From Aliikangiella sp. G2MR2-5 (GTDB taxonomy: Bacteria; Pseudomonadota; Gammaproteobacteria; Enterobacterales; Kangiellaceae), in assembly GCF_015687155.1 (NCBI RefSeq), contig NZ_JADPQF010000005.1:62001-126000 (forward strand): a DNA stretch of 64,000 nucleotides, written 5' to 3'. The notes beneath the pieces were generated by a model. The model was not told where the DNA came from. It worked only from the letters and a program-made list of their open reading frames with translations, and did no database searches. Numbering within the stretch: position 1 is the stretch's first letter; every line of letters starts with the position of its first letter. A program made the translations under genes and the position numbers. This document shows, in pieces, positions 18,183 to 26,159 of this stretch.

Positions 18183-20699
18183 ATGAATAACAACAAAAAC
18201 TTACCTGTTTTAATCTTATTTTTGGTTGGGAGCTGTCTGTACTTTCCTTTAAATGCAGAAACTATTTTGAGTGATAATTTTGAAGATCAGAATTATAACG
18301 GCTGGGAAGTAAACGGAAATGTTGCGACCAGTGGCACAGTAGCCATTGACTCTTACGCTCTGAGACTAAAACGAACCGCTACTGCAACTACACACATTGA
18401 TACTTCAACTTATCAGAATGTTACTGTAATCATGAATCTTGCTGCTAGCGGGCTGGAAAGCGGTGATGAGTGTTATGCGGAAATCTCTGTAGATTCAGGA
18501 AGTTCCTGGCAAACACTGGTTAAGAAAATTGATGGTCAAGACAATAAGCAATTTACTCAAGGAGCGTATAACGAAGCTGGCGCCAGTGGAAACAAAGATC
18601 TACAGTTGCGCTTCAGGAGTACGGGCAATTTGCTTGGAGATTATTGCTGGGGAGACAATGTCACTGTTACTGGTAATCGTGCCTCAGGTCCTGAGATTGA
18701 AATTAGCGGCAGCGGGGTATTCGGCTCAGTTTTGTTAGGACAAACATCTGTCCACACGGTTGAAATAAATAATCTGGGAAATGAGCCTCTTTCTCTACAA
18801 ATTAGCAATAGCAACGATTCAGTTTTTAGTTGGACTCATGCTTGCCCACTGAGTCTTATTGCTGGCACAAGTTGTCAAATTGATGTCAGCTTTACTCCGT
18901 CAGCTGTAGAAAGCTATACCGCTGCCATCACTGTCAATAGTAACGATAGCGATGAGTCTTCGCTTGATATTGATTTATCTGGTAGCGGCTATGAAACAGG
19001 GGGAGGTAGTGGAACGCCTGATGGTTTTTTTGAGCCGCTAACTGGCAATGGTGTAACCAATAGAGTTGAACTAACAGCTGCAACACTAAATGGAAGTTCT
19101 TTGGACCGTCTGGATTATTCAGCATATGCTTTGCCTGAAAACGCAGCGGAGCCTGCCAACCGGTTTGAAGGCAGGCTGGTGCTAAATAATGGCCAGAAAA
19201 AAGTACTAAACTTTGAAGAACAGGGGACTAGACTCGCAAGAAGTTATGTCGATGAAGAAGAGTTACCAATTTTCGATTTTGAGTTTATACAATCTGGCTC
19301 ACATATTGTTCCGGTGAATAGGGGATTAATCGTGGCTTCAGAATCTGTTTCATGGGAGTGGATTATTGAACCTGGAAGAGTTTGGGATGAAGTTGGAGAT
19401 AATGGCTATAGTCGAGCTGCAATTCCTTTTGCTTTGCAAGAAAGTGGTGCGAACTGTACTCATAATGGTGTCATTAGTTTTCTATTTAAAGATGATGGCA
19501 GCATAACAAACGCCGCAGTTCAGGTAGGTGGCGAAACTTGTTACTATTTTAAATATGATCTTTGGGGGATGGTAGATGCAACCTACATACCTTCTTCGAT
19601 TACAAGCGGGACTGCTATTTTTGCCAAGTATGAAAATGAAGTTGCTCGCAGAATGCCGATTAAGTCAATCGAGCAGCTGGATATTGATTTTGCGCAATAT
19701 GATATTGATCACTCTCAATTTGCAAGTGAACAGGGTGATGATATTGTAACCTTTGGTGTAGCGATCGACGGTGTGCATTATACGGCAAACTGTAAAACTC
19801 GTTATGGTAATTATCCGTTTTGCGATGTGATGGATTTACCATCATATTCAACAGCAAAAACAGTTTTTGCTTCATTTGCCCTGGGGCTGCTATCAGAGCA
19901 ATATGGTTCTAATATGCGAAATTCAATTGTTTCTGAGTATGTTCCTGAGTGTAGTGGCGGTCAGTGGACAGATGTTACTTTTGAAAATCTAATTGATATG
20001 GCTACAGGCAACTATAATTTATCAGGCTATGAGTCGGATGAAGGAGGAACTGCAGCTAAAAATGATTTTTTTCTAGTCTATACGCATGATGAAAAAATAA
20101 ACCATAGTTGTAATGAATACTCCCGTAAAGCAGTGCCAGGAAGTAAAATGGTTTACCACTCTTCAGATAGCTATATTTTAGGAAATGCACTAGATGCATT
20201 CGTCGGTGAACAAGATATTTACGACAAGGTAGTTGATGAAATATATAAACCGCTCGGATTAAGTCCCGTTACCTACAAAGCCGTTAGAACATCCGATAGC
20301 CAGGCTGATATGTACTACAGTCACGGCATGACCTTTCATAAGGATGACCTGGTTAAGGTGGCAGAGTTTCTGACCAAGTCGCACGGGCAAATTAATGGAC
20401 AACAGGTGATAGATTCTGAAATAGTCGATGACATGTTATTACAAGGAGACGATTTAGGATTGGCAACTTTTAATGATGAAAATCGCTACCTTAATGGGGT
20501 CTGGACCTGGGACATGGGAAGTTCATCTCTCTACTCCTGTCCATCAGGAACCTGGGTAAGCTACATGTCTGGTTATGGTGGTATAGGAATTGTAATGCTT
20601 CCAAATGATATGGTGTATTATTTTGTAAGTGATAGCGGAACTTATACATTTAATGCTGCGGCAGTTGAACTGCAGAAGATCAGGAGCTTCTGTCCATAA
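18183..20699 (+). CDS. Secreted multidomain serine hydrolase (beta-lactamase-like) with N-terminal accessory domains
   Basis: The 838-residue protein has a signal peptide (LILFLVGSCLYFPLNA). Residues about 30-160 form a beta-sandwich-like domain (NFEDQNYNGWEVNG). Residues about 165-270 are an ASH/choice-of-anchor-D Ig-like domain (GQTSVHTVEINNLGNEPLSL, SFTPSAVESYTAAITVNSN). A Gly/Ser linker follows, then the same two C-terminal domains as the protein at 15129: WEWIIEPGRVW, ANCTHNGVISF, and the catalytic SxxK Ser556-Lys559 in SYSTAKTVFA, with YHSSDSY and SGYGGIG downstream. The duplication next to an MFS gene suggests that both hydrolases work on the same class of substrate. The extra domains may anchor this copy to a surface or polymer. 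Substrate unknown. Confidence 0.85.
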   Translation: MNNNKNLPVLILFLVGSCLYFPLNAETILSDNFEDQNYNGWEVNGNVATSGTVAIDSYALRLKRTATATTHIDTSTYQNVTVIMNLAASGLESGDECYAEISVDSGSSWQTLVKKIDGQDNKQFTQGAYNEAGASGNKDLQLRFRSTGNLLGDYCWGDNVTVTGNRASGPEIEISGSGVFGSVLLGQTSVHTVEINNLGNEPLSLQISNSNDSVFSWTHACPLSLIAGTSCQIDVSFTPSAVESYTAAITVNSNDSDESSLDIDLSGSGYETGGGSGTPDGFFEPLTGNGVTNRVELTAATLNGSSLDRLDYSAYALPENAAEPANRFEGRLVLNNGQKKVLNFEEQGTRLARSYVDEEELPIFDFEFIQSGSHIVPVNRGLIVASESVSWEWIIEPGRVWDEVGDNGYSRAAIPFALQESGANCTHNGVISFLFKDDGSITNAAVQVGGETCYYFKYDLWGMVDATYIPSSITSGTAIFAKYENEVARRMPIKSIEQLDIDFAQYDIDHSQFASEQGDDIVTFGVAIDGVHYTANCKTRYGNYPFCDVMDLPSYSTAKTVFASFALGLLSEQYGSNMRNSIVSEYVPECSGGQWTDVTFENLIDMATGNYNLSGYESDEGGTAAKNDFFLVYTHDEKINHSCNEYSRKAVPGSKMVYHSSDSYILGNALDAFVGEQDIYDKVVDEIYKPLGLSPVTYKAVRTSDSQADMYYSHGMTFHKDDLVKVAEFLTKSHGQINGQQVIDSEIVDDMLLQGDDLGLATFNDENRYLNGVWTWDMGSSSLYSCPSGTWVSYMSGYGGIGIVMLPNDMVYYFVSDSGTYTFNAAAVELQKIRSFCP

Positions 20700-20735
20700 C
20701 TTTAAGTTTTGATTTGACAGATAAAAGACCCGAGG

Positions 20736-20764
20736 AAAAAGCCGAGCGATAGTCTCGGCTTTTT
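20736..20764. terminator. Bidirectional intrinsic terminator
   Basis: AAAAAGCCGAG and CTCGGCTTTTT form a perfect 11-bp inverted repeat around a 7-base loop. It lies between convergent genes ending at 20699 and 20777 and has T-runs on both strands. Confidence 0.9.
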
Positions 20765-20776
20765 ATTAATAATACT

Positions 20777-21601
20777 TTATGGCGTAGTTTGATAAGCATT
20801 TTCTAATAAGGGTTTTAATGGCTCAAACGGCGTTGTTTGCTGATAACCACCCATATCTTCATAAGTAATTGAAATCATATGATCAATTTGCCCATCTGGT
20901 AGAGGATAGCTTTCAATATTAATTGCTACAGTCTTAAAGTTGATATCGTTTATGTTATAAGGAGCGGGAATTATAAGCGTTCTGTCTCCGTGTCCTAGCC
21001 ATCGAGCATCAATAATAAAGCCTTCACCAGATACTGTGGGTAAAGAAACACTATCTGCTCGTTGATGAAGTCTCAAATTCAGATTTTTATCTTCAACTTG
21101 TACATTGGCCGAGTCAATTACAGGGTTAGGTGTAACGTTGAATAGTACACCTTCAGTTACTACCAGATCAGGACCAAAACTTTGCTCGGGATTGTTTATG
21201 TTGCTTTGTTGCTCAACCACAAATAATCGGATCGATACGTTTTCATTTGTTAAAATTTGAGGGCTGGCATTAATTTCTATGCCGACTTGTCGATAAATCC
21301 AGGCGCCATTGATAGTTCCGACATATTTGTTAGCCGATTGGCTATAAGCTAGATTGGAAGTTATTATGTCGGTAGCGTTGGCAAAGTCCAATTTTACACT
21401 CTTAATGGTATCTTCTGGAGAAAAGATATTTCTTTCTACAGTCAGATTTACCTTGTTAAGCTGATTCAAATCCAGAGTTGGATAAAATGAGTTTGCAGTA
21501 GTGCTAGGGAATGGCATTTCGAAGTTGATAGTTTCAGCGAAAGAAAGGCTGGAACTAGCTGCAAGTAATGCCAAAGTACAGGACTTGATTAAGAATTTCA
21601 T
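20777..21601 (-). CDS. Exported protein of unknown function
   Basis: I do not recognise this 274-residue protein. A clear signal peptide (KSCTLALLAASSSLSFA) shows export. The mature part is beta-rich without obvious catalytic motifs, repeats or cysteine pairs; segments such as NLTVERNIFSPEDTIKSVKL suggest an immunoglobulin-like or lipid-transfer-like sandwich. A good ribosome binding site (AAGGA) stands a few bases ahead of the ATG. It lies downstream of the Rhs gene in the same orientation, 308 bases away. It does not look like an immunity protein, but a periplasmic protector cannot be excluded. Its 3' end meets a strong bidirectional terminator. Confidence 0.75.
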   Translation of the reverse strand: MKFLIKSCTLALLAASSSLSFAETINFEMPFPSTTANSFYPTLDLNQLNKVNLTVERNIFSPEDTIKSVKLDFANATDIITSNLAYSQSANKYVGTINGAWIYRQVGIEINASPQILTNENVSIRLFVVEQQSNINNPEQSFGPDLVVTEGVLFNVTPNPVIDSANVQVEDKNLNLRLHQRADSVSLPTVSGEGFIIDARWLGHGDRTLIIPAPYNINDINFKTVAINIESYPLPDGQIDHMISITYEDMGGYQQTTPFEPLKPLLENAYQTTP

Positions 21602-21909
21602 TTGTTTTTCCTTAGGTAAAATATGTTAAAGCGAGAACCTCATGCTCTCGGTTTTGATTATACTATTTCATATTTTTGATATCTGTTTAATATCGTTAAG
21701 GAAAATAAAATTCAATAAATATATATTAAATTGAGATGGGGACTACTTGATTTATTAAATCGGTATGAGTGTCTTGATTGTCAATATATTCTTATTTAAT
21801 TATTGTTTTAGAAGAACTTCAGAATCAATGTGCGGCTCATGCTACTCAATATCTATTCACTTTTTTCTGCTCTATATGTTATGACATTATCCAGAGATAA
21901 TCTTCGACT
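21602..21909. other. AT-rich gap between the Rhs gene and the exported-protein gene
   Basis: This 308-base stretch is distinctly AT-rich. On the minus strand I find only very short frames, so no immunity gene sits directly behind the Rhs tail. It should contain the promoter of the gene at 20777. Confidence 0.45.
21657..21662 (-). promoter_or_regulatory. Candidate -10 element (TATAAT) for the 20777 gene
   Basis: The minus strand reads TATAAT here, about 55 bases upstream of the start codon at 21601. No good -35 hexamer is found at 17 bases. A TTGACA on the minus strand at 21779-21784 is too far away for it and would need another -10. Confidence 0.25.
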
Positions 21910-24900
21910 TTATTTGATGGGAAGTCTTTGTCTGCCATATTCTATCTTGTCAATATGGTCTTTGGTTTCAAATCGTTCGAGGGAATTTGCCACTAAATTA
22001 TTAACCATCATGTCGAATCTATCTCCAACATCCATTCGTCTAATATTTTTAAAATCGTCATAACCAAACGGCCATGGATATTGTTGTCGTTTTAATTCTT
22101 TATAGACTGTAGTTGCTTCTTGAGTATTGGTATTCTGACTTTTTTGATTTCTCTGAAACTCGCTCCAAGTATTTTCCACACACTTCAATCCAAAGGGATC
22201 AACCCACCCTGTCGGATTAGGCGCATATTGATAATTATTTATTCCACCCAGTAACCCAATGGGATCTTGTGTTATAAACTGACCAACATTCGGGTTATAA
22301 TATCTATGCCGATTGTAATGCAGTCCACTTTCTTCATCAAAATATTGTCCCTGAAAGCGGAGATTGTTTTCGACATCTTCCACTTCTTTGTAGGCGACAT
22401 TTCCATAAGTTTTGTAGCGCGCTTTCCAGACAATATTACCTTGCTCATCTGATAGCTCTTGCGGCGTGCCTAAATGGTCGAGGTGGTAATGATAGAGTTT
22501 GTCATGTTGAACCATGGCCGCCGGTTTAAAACTTTCAGGTTCAAAAACGTAAGTTTTCTGGATATTATTGTGTTCTTCCTGCACCATCTGATCGCCTGAC
22601 CACAGGTAAGTGGTGGTACCTAATTCATCGATTTTTTCGCGGCGACGGCCAAGAGAGTCATAGTTATACTCAGTGACTTGTCCTTGCTTTTCCAGCTTGA
22701 CCAACTGGTTTTGCAAGTTGTACTGATAGCAGGTTTCCAGTTTGCCTTCTTTTCCGCGCTTTTCCAGAATCAGATTGCCACGTTTATCATAGAAAAATTT
22801 ACGATCACCCTGCATCTTCAGGCGATTACCAGCCGCTTGTCTGGCCTGGTTGCTTTGTTTTTCGCCGAGCAGGTTTCCGGCCGGATCAAAATAGAATTCT
22901 TCGAGATGAACCTCGCCATTATGAATCTGTTCGACTTTGTTTAGTCGGGAAAGCAAATCGTAAGCATAGCGAATTTGTACCTGTCCATCGATGATTTTAT
23001 TTAAGTTGCCAAACTGGTCATAACCAAACTCGCGAGTAATTCGAGATTCTCTAGTTTGACGGTGAAGTGCATGTTGTTTTTGAAGTCGGCCCATCGGGTC
23101 GTACTCTGAAAGGGTGGTTAACTCTCCTTGTTTTCTGGCAACTTCTCTTCCAATAGCATCCCTCTCAATTTGGAAAATTGGTGTATCATTGTGCAGAATC
23201 ACAGCTACTTGAAGAGATTCATCGTAGCCATAATTAATGACCTGACCATCGGGCAAGGTCATTTTCGTTCTAATACCTGGCCAGGTATTCTTATATTTGA
23301 TGTCCTTGTAACTTGATTGAAGTCGTTCCTTGTTGGCGTTGATGCGGCTATGGTGCTCGTTGATAAGGTTGCCCATCAGGTTGTATTCAAACGCCAGATA
23401 GTGACTGTTATTGTAGCTTTCGATCAGCTGCCCCAGGCAGTCGTAGGCGAATCGACTTTTTTCAACGGGACTTTCTGAATTAACTAGCGAGCGACTCAGT
23501 TTGGTTACCATTTGACCTAGAGGATCGCGTGTAAACTCTGTTTCAACTTCGTCGCTGTCAATATATTTGATCAGATATCCGGCTGAGTTATAGCAATATT
23601 CCTGAACACGCCCGTCGAATCCGATCTCCTTTATCAGACGCTCATTACCGTCATAGAAAAACTGATAACGCTCGCCGTTTTCATTGACTAATGCCGTAAG
23701 ATTTCTTTCCTTGTCATATTCATAGCTTAAGATATGTCCTTCAGGATTGATTCGTCTGACAACCTGACTGAGCCCGTCGTATTCAAACTGAGTTATTCGG
23801 CCGTCGGGATCAATATGCTTAATAAGCTGATCATTCTCGTTGTAAAAATATTCTGTGGACTTTCCGTCGGGACTTTTGACTAGCGTTAACTTGCCGGTTT
23901 CGTTATATTCAAAATATGTGGTTCTCACGGGGATATCGCCTTCGAGTTTTAGCTCGCTGCTAACCAGCAGGCCCCATTCGTTATAAACAAACTTTTTAAC
24001 ATGACCTAGAGGGTCTGTGATGCTGTCCAGTTCACCAGACTTTTTCCATTTAAAAAGTTGACGTCTATTACCCGGAGCTGTTATTGATGAGACAAGTCCG
24101 CTCGCGGTATAAGTATATTTAGTTGCTTCACCAAAGGGATTGAACGCATTAACCAGTTGGTTTTTGTCGTTGTATTCGTATCTCCATCGGGCTTTGGCTT
24201 TATTTTTGTATCCGGTCAGATTATCTTTGAAATAACTATAAACTTCCGAGTGCCCAAGCGCATCTCTCACACCAATCGGATTGCATTCGCTGTCGTAAAG
24301 AAACTGGGTTTTATTGCCTTCCGGATCGACGGATTCTACTCTACGACCGTTTTGATAATGAAACCGGTGACTATATCCTTCATTATCGATTTCTTCGATA
24401 ACCTGACCATATTCGTTATAGCGGTAGGTCGAGGTAAAGCCGCGACCGTCGGTTGCTCGGCTGATTTTATTTTGTGGCTCCCACTCAAATTTATAATCGT
24501 AGATCCCATCATCTCCCCAGTTATGAAGACAGCGAGCCGTGTGGTCTTCTCCATCCCATTCATAGTAATAACTGAAGCCGGTAACGAGAGTTCGCTGGGT
24601 TAACAAATGGTTTTTAAATTGATACTGCTCACCGACACCCCTGGCATTTCGATGGGCGATAAGATCACCTTCATCATTGTAATCGTACTCGGCAACGGTT
24701 TTTCGGCTTTTGGTCAGCTGATTTGATAGTTCGATTTTAGCAATTCGACCCTGTTCATTGCGAGTGAGCAATAATGATTTTCCCCAGGTGCCTTCTAGCC
24801 AGCTGAGTTGATCCTGGCTGTTGTAATGCAAGTTAATGGCATATCCTTTAGCTGGGTCTTTATGGCTTTTACTCGGCTGATAATGGCGATGGCGAATTTG

Positions 24901-25764
24901 GGTCAATCGATAGTAGGGCGAGTTGCCACTGACAGCAGTAAAAACCTTGTCGTTTTGGCCTTTTTTCTTCAGAATAAAGCTAAACTCGTTGTGTCTAATG
25001 AGTGATAATGCTTCAGGCAAATAAAGACTTTTTTGACCAACTTGAGGTGTTTTAAACAGAATGCAGCGACCTTCATCATCGTAGTACTCTAATGCCGACT
25101 CACTAAAAAATAGGCGCTCACTACCAGCAAAAGTCCATCCGAATCCGAGGCCGATATCCTTGTTGAATCTGCTTCGGTAGGTTCGCTTCCATTGAAAAGG
25201 TACAGGACCAGGGAGCTGTGTATCCTCAACAACGAGTAGCTCCTCACCCGAAATCATGCTGATTGGGCAGCCGTTGGTAACGGTGCATTCGGAAGTTTGT
25301 GCGCCCTCACTACTACCTGAAACCTGAGCAGGGGACTCATTAATTATCACGCCCTGGAGTTGAGTATAGGTCGAGAGAGGTGATTGAGTCATTTGTTCGT
25401 GACCAACCGAAGTGAGTGCCTGTGGGGCAGGAATTGACTGACTATTGCTTTCGCTACCGGTACTACTGGAAGTCAGCTTGGAGTTTGCTGTTGATTTGGG
25501 AATTATTCTTAAGCGATCTTCTTTTAACTGCTTGAGAATTTCAGCTTTAACTTTAAATTCATCGATATTGACGTCTTTGTCTTGAGGTGCAAGTTTTTGC
25601 CAGAGCGCATCCCAGCTATTAGGACTTTCCAGTGAAATATGCTCAATCAAATTTTCATATTGAAAAGGTTTTAATGCCGTACTTTGAACATTTGCAAAGT
25701 TATCTGCCTTGTCGTCGATCAGTTGATAATTATTGCGGTTCTTCGCTTTGACAATAATGCTCAT
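21910..25764 (-). CDS. RHS-repeat protein with short C-terminal tail (candidate polymorphic toxin)
   Basis: The 1284-residue protein has an N-terminal segment of about 150 residues, then a DUF6531-type region (TNGCPISMISGEELLVVEDT, FQWKRTYRSRF). A long series of YD repeats follows (GRITQFEYDGLSQ and similar) to about residue 1100. The RHS core ends at about 1195 with FDEESGLHYNRHRYYNPNVG, FITQDPIGLLGG and WVDPFGLKC. In this family the core forms a closed shell and the variable tail is the toxin or effector. Here the tail is only 89 residues (1196-1284), charged, with YPWPFGYDDF; I do not recognise a nuclease motif. No vgrG, PAAR or immunity gene is next to it. No signal peptide is seen, so export would need a type VI or similar system elsewhere. 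Confidence 0.9.
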   Translation of the reverse strand: MSIIVKAKNRNNYQLIDDKADNFANVQSTALKPFQYENLIEHISLESPNSWDALWQKLAPQDKDVNIDEFKVKAEILKQLKEDRLRIIPKSTANSKLTSSSTGSESNSQSIPAPQALTSVGHEQMTQSPLSTYTQLQGVIINESPAQVSGSSEGAQTSECTVTNGCPISMISGEELLVVEDTQLPGPVPFQWKRTYRSRFNKDIGLGFGWTFAGSERLFFSESALEYYDDEGRCILFKTPQVGQKSLYLPEALSLIRHNEFSFILKKKGQNDKVFTAVSGNSPYYRLTQIRHRHYQPSKSHKDPAKGYAINLHYNSQDQLSWLEGTWGKSLLLTRNEQGRIAKIELSNQLTKSRKTVAEYDYNDEGDLIAHRNARGVGEQYQFKNHLLTQRTLVTGFSYYYEWDGEDHTARCLHNWGDDGIYDYKFEWEPQNKISRATDGRGFTSTYRYNEYGQVIEEIDNEGYSHRFHYQNGRRVESVDPEGNKTQFLYDSECNPIGVRDALGHSEVYSYFKDNLTGYKNKAKARWRYEYNDKNQLVNAFNPFGEATKYTYTASGLVSSITAPGNRRQLFKWKKSGELDSITDPLGHVKKFVYNEWGLLVSSELKLEGDIPVRTTYFEYNETGKLTLVKSPDGKSTEYFYNENDQLIKHIDPDGRITQFEYDGLSQVVRRINPEGHILSYEYDKERNLTALVNENGERYQFFYDGNERLIKEIGFDGRVQEYCYNSAGYLIKYIDSDEVETEFTRDPLGQMVTKLSRSLVNSESPVEKSRFAYDCLGQLIESYNNSHYLAFEYNLMGNLINEHHSRINANKERLQSSYKDIKYKNTWPGIRTKMTLPDGQVINYGYDESLQVAVILHNDTPIFQIERDAIGREVARKQGELTTLSEYDPMGRLQKQHALHRQTRESRITREFGYDQFGNLNKIIDGQVQIRYAYDLLSRLNKVEQIHNGEVHLEEFYFDPAGNLLGEKQSNQARQAAGNRLKMQGDRKFFYDKRGNLILEKRGKEGKLETCYQYNLQNQLVKLEKQGQVTEYNYDSLGRRREKIDELGTTTYLWSGDQMVQEEHNNIQKTYVFEPESFKPAAMVQHDKLYHYHLDHLGTPQELSDEQGNIVWKARYKTYGNVAYKEVEDVENNLRFQGQYFDEESGLHYNRHRYYNPNVGQFITQDPIGLLGGINNYQYAPNPTGWVDPFGLKCVENTWSEFQRNQKSQNTNTQEATTVYKELKRQQYPWPFGYDDFKNIRRMDVGDRFDMMVNNLVANSLERFETKDHIDKIEYGRQRLPIK

Positions 25765-25844
25765 TTAGATACTAATCCTTTAGTTTAAAAGGTGTTACTA
25801 AAAGCTGATGGCGATCGTTAAAATCAGTAGCATAAAGCGTAAAA

Positions 25845-25888
25845 TAACTACACTTCACGTAACTACATCTCACGTAACTAGATGTCAC
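25845..25888. repeat. 15-bp tandem repeat, about three copies
   Basis: Units begin at 25845, 25860 and 25875 and read TAACTACACTTCACG, TAACTACATCTCACG and TAACTAGATGTCAC. The last two also form a small dyad (ACATCT/AGATGT). It lies about 80 bases ahead of the Rhs start codon on the minus strand, so it could be a regulator-binding array or merely slippage. Confidence 0.6.
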
Positions 25889-26093
25889 AACGCTTGAGTT
25901 TTCATTTCTTCTTGAAATGGGCGGTAGAAGAAATACTTTCCAACTGGAAAGAGTATATCATTGCGGTTTTAACCATCATGTTTTTAAAAAAGAGCATGTC
26001 TGAAAATATGAAATAGCTCTCAGTTTTTGCCAATTTTATATGAAAATTTCTAACTTGATTTGAGATATGAGAAGAATATCTTGATGTGAGATT

Positions 26094-26121
26094 TGAGCCG
26101 CTTAAATAATTAAACGGCTCA
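26094..26121 (-). terminator. Possible terminator hairpin after icmF
   Basis: TGAGCCG pairs with CGGCTCA, and TTAA/TTAA extends the stem with one mismatch. It lies 39 bases beyond the icmF stop on the minus strand. The following minus-strand bases are not a T-run, so the call is weak. Confidence 0.4.
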
Positions 26122-26159
26122 GAAGCAGATGTCTTGAAATACTGTTAAGATTGAGTCTA

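Larger units (their letters stand above)
25765..26159. other. Intergenic region upstream of the Rhs gene
   Basis: The 395-base gap has no gene. It holds a 15-bp tandem repeat at 25845-25888 and a dyad at 26094-26121. The Rhs start has AAAGGA at a suitable distance. Confidence 0.4.

Noticed and set aside
24157-24603. Rightward frame of 148 codons
   Set aside because: It is antisense to the YD-repeat region of the Rhs gene and is hydrophobic by mirror of that codon bias.
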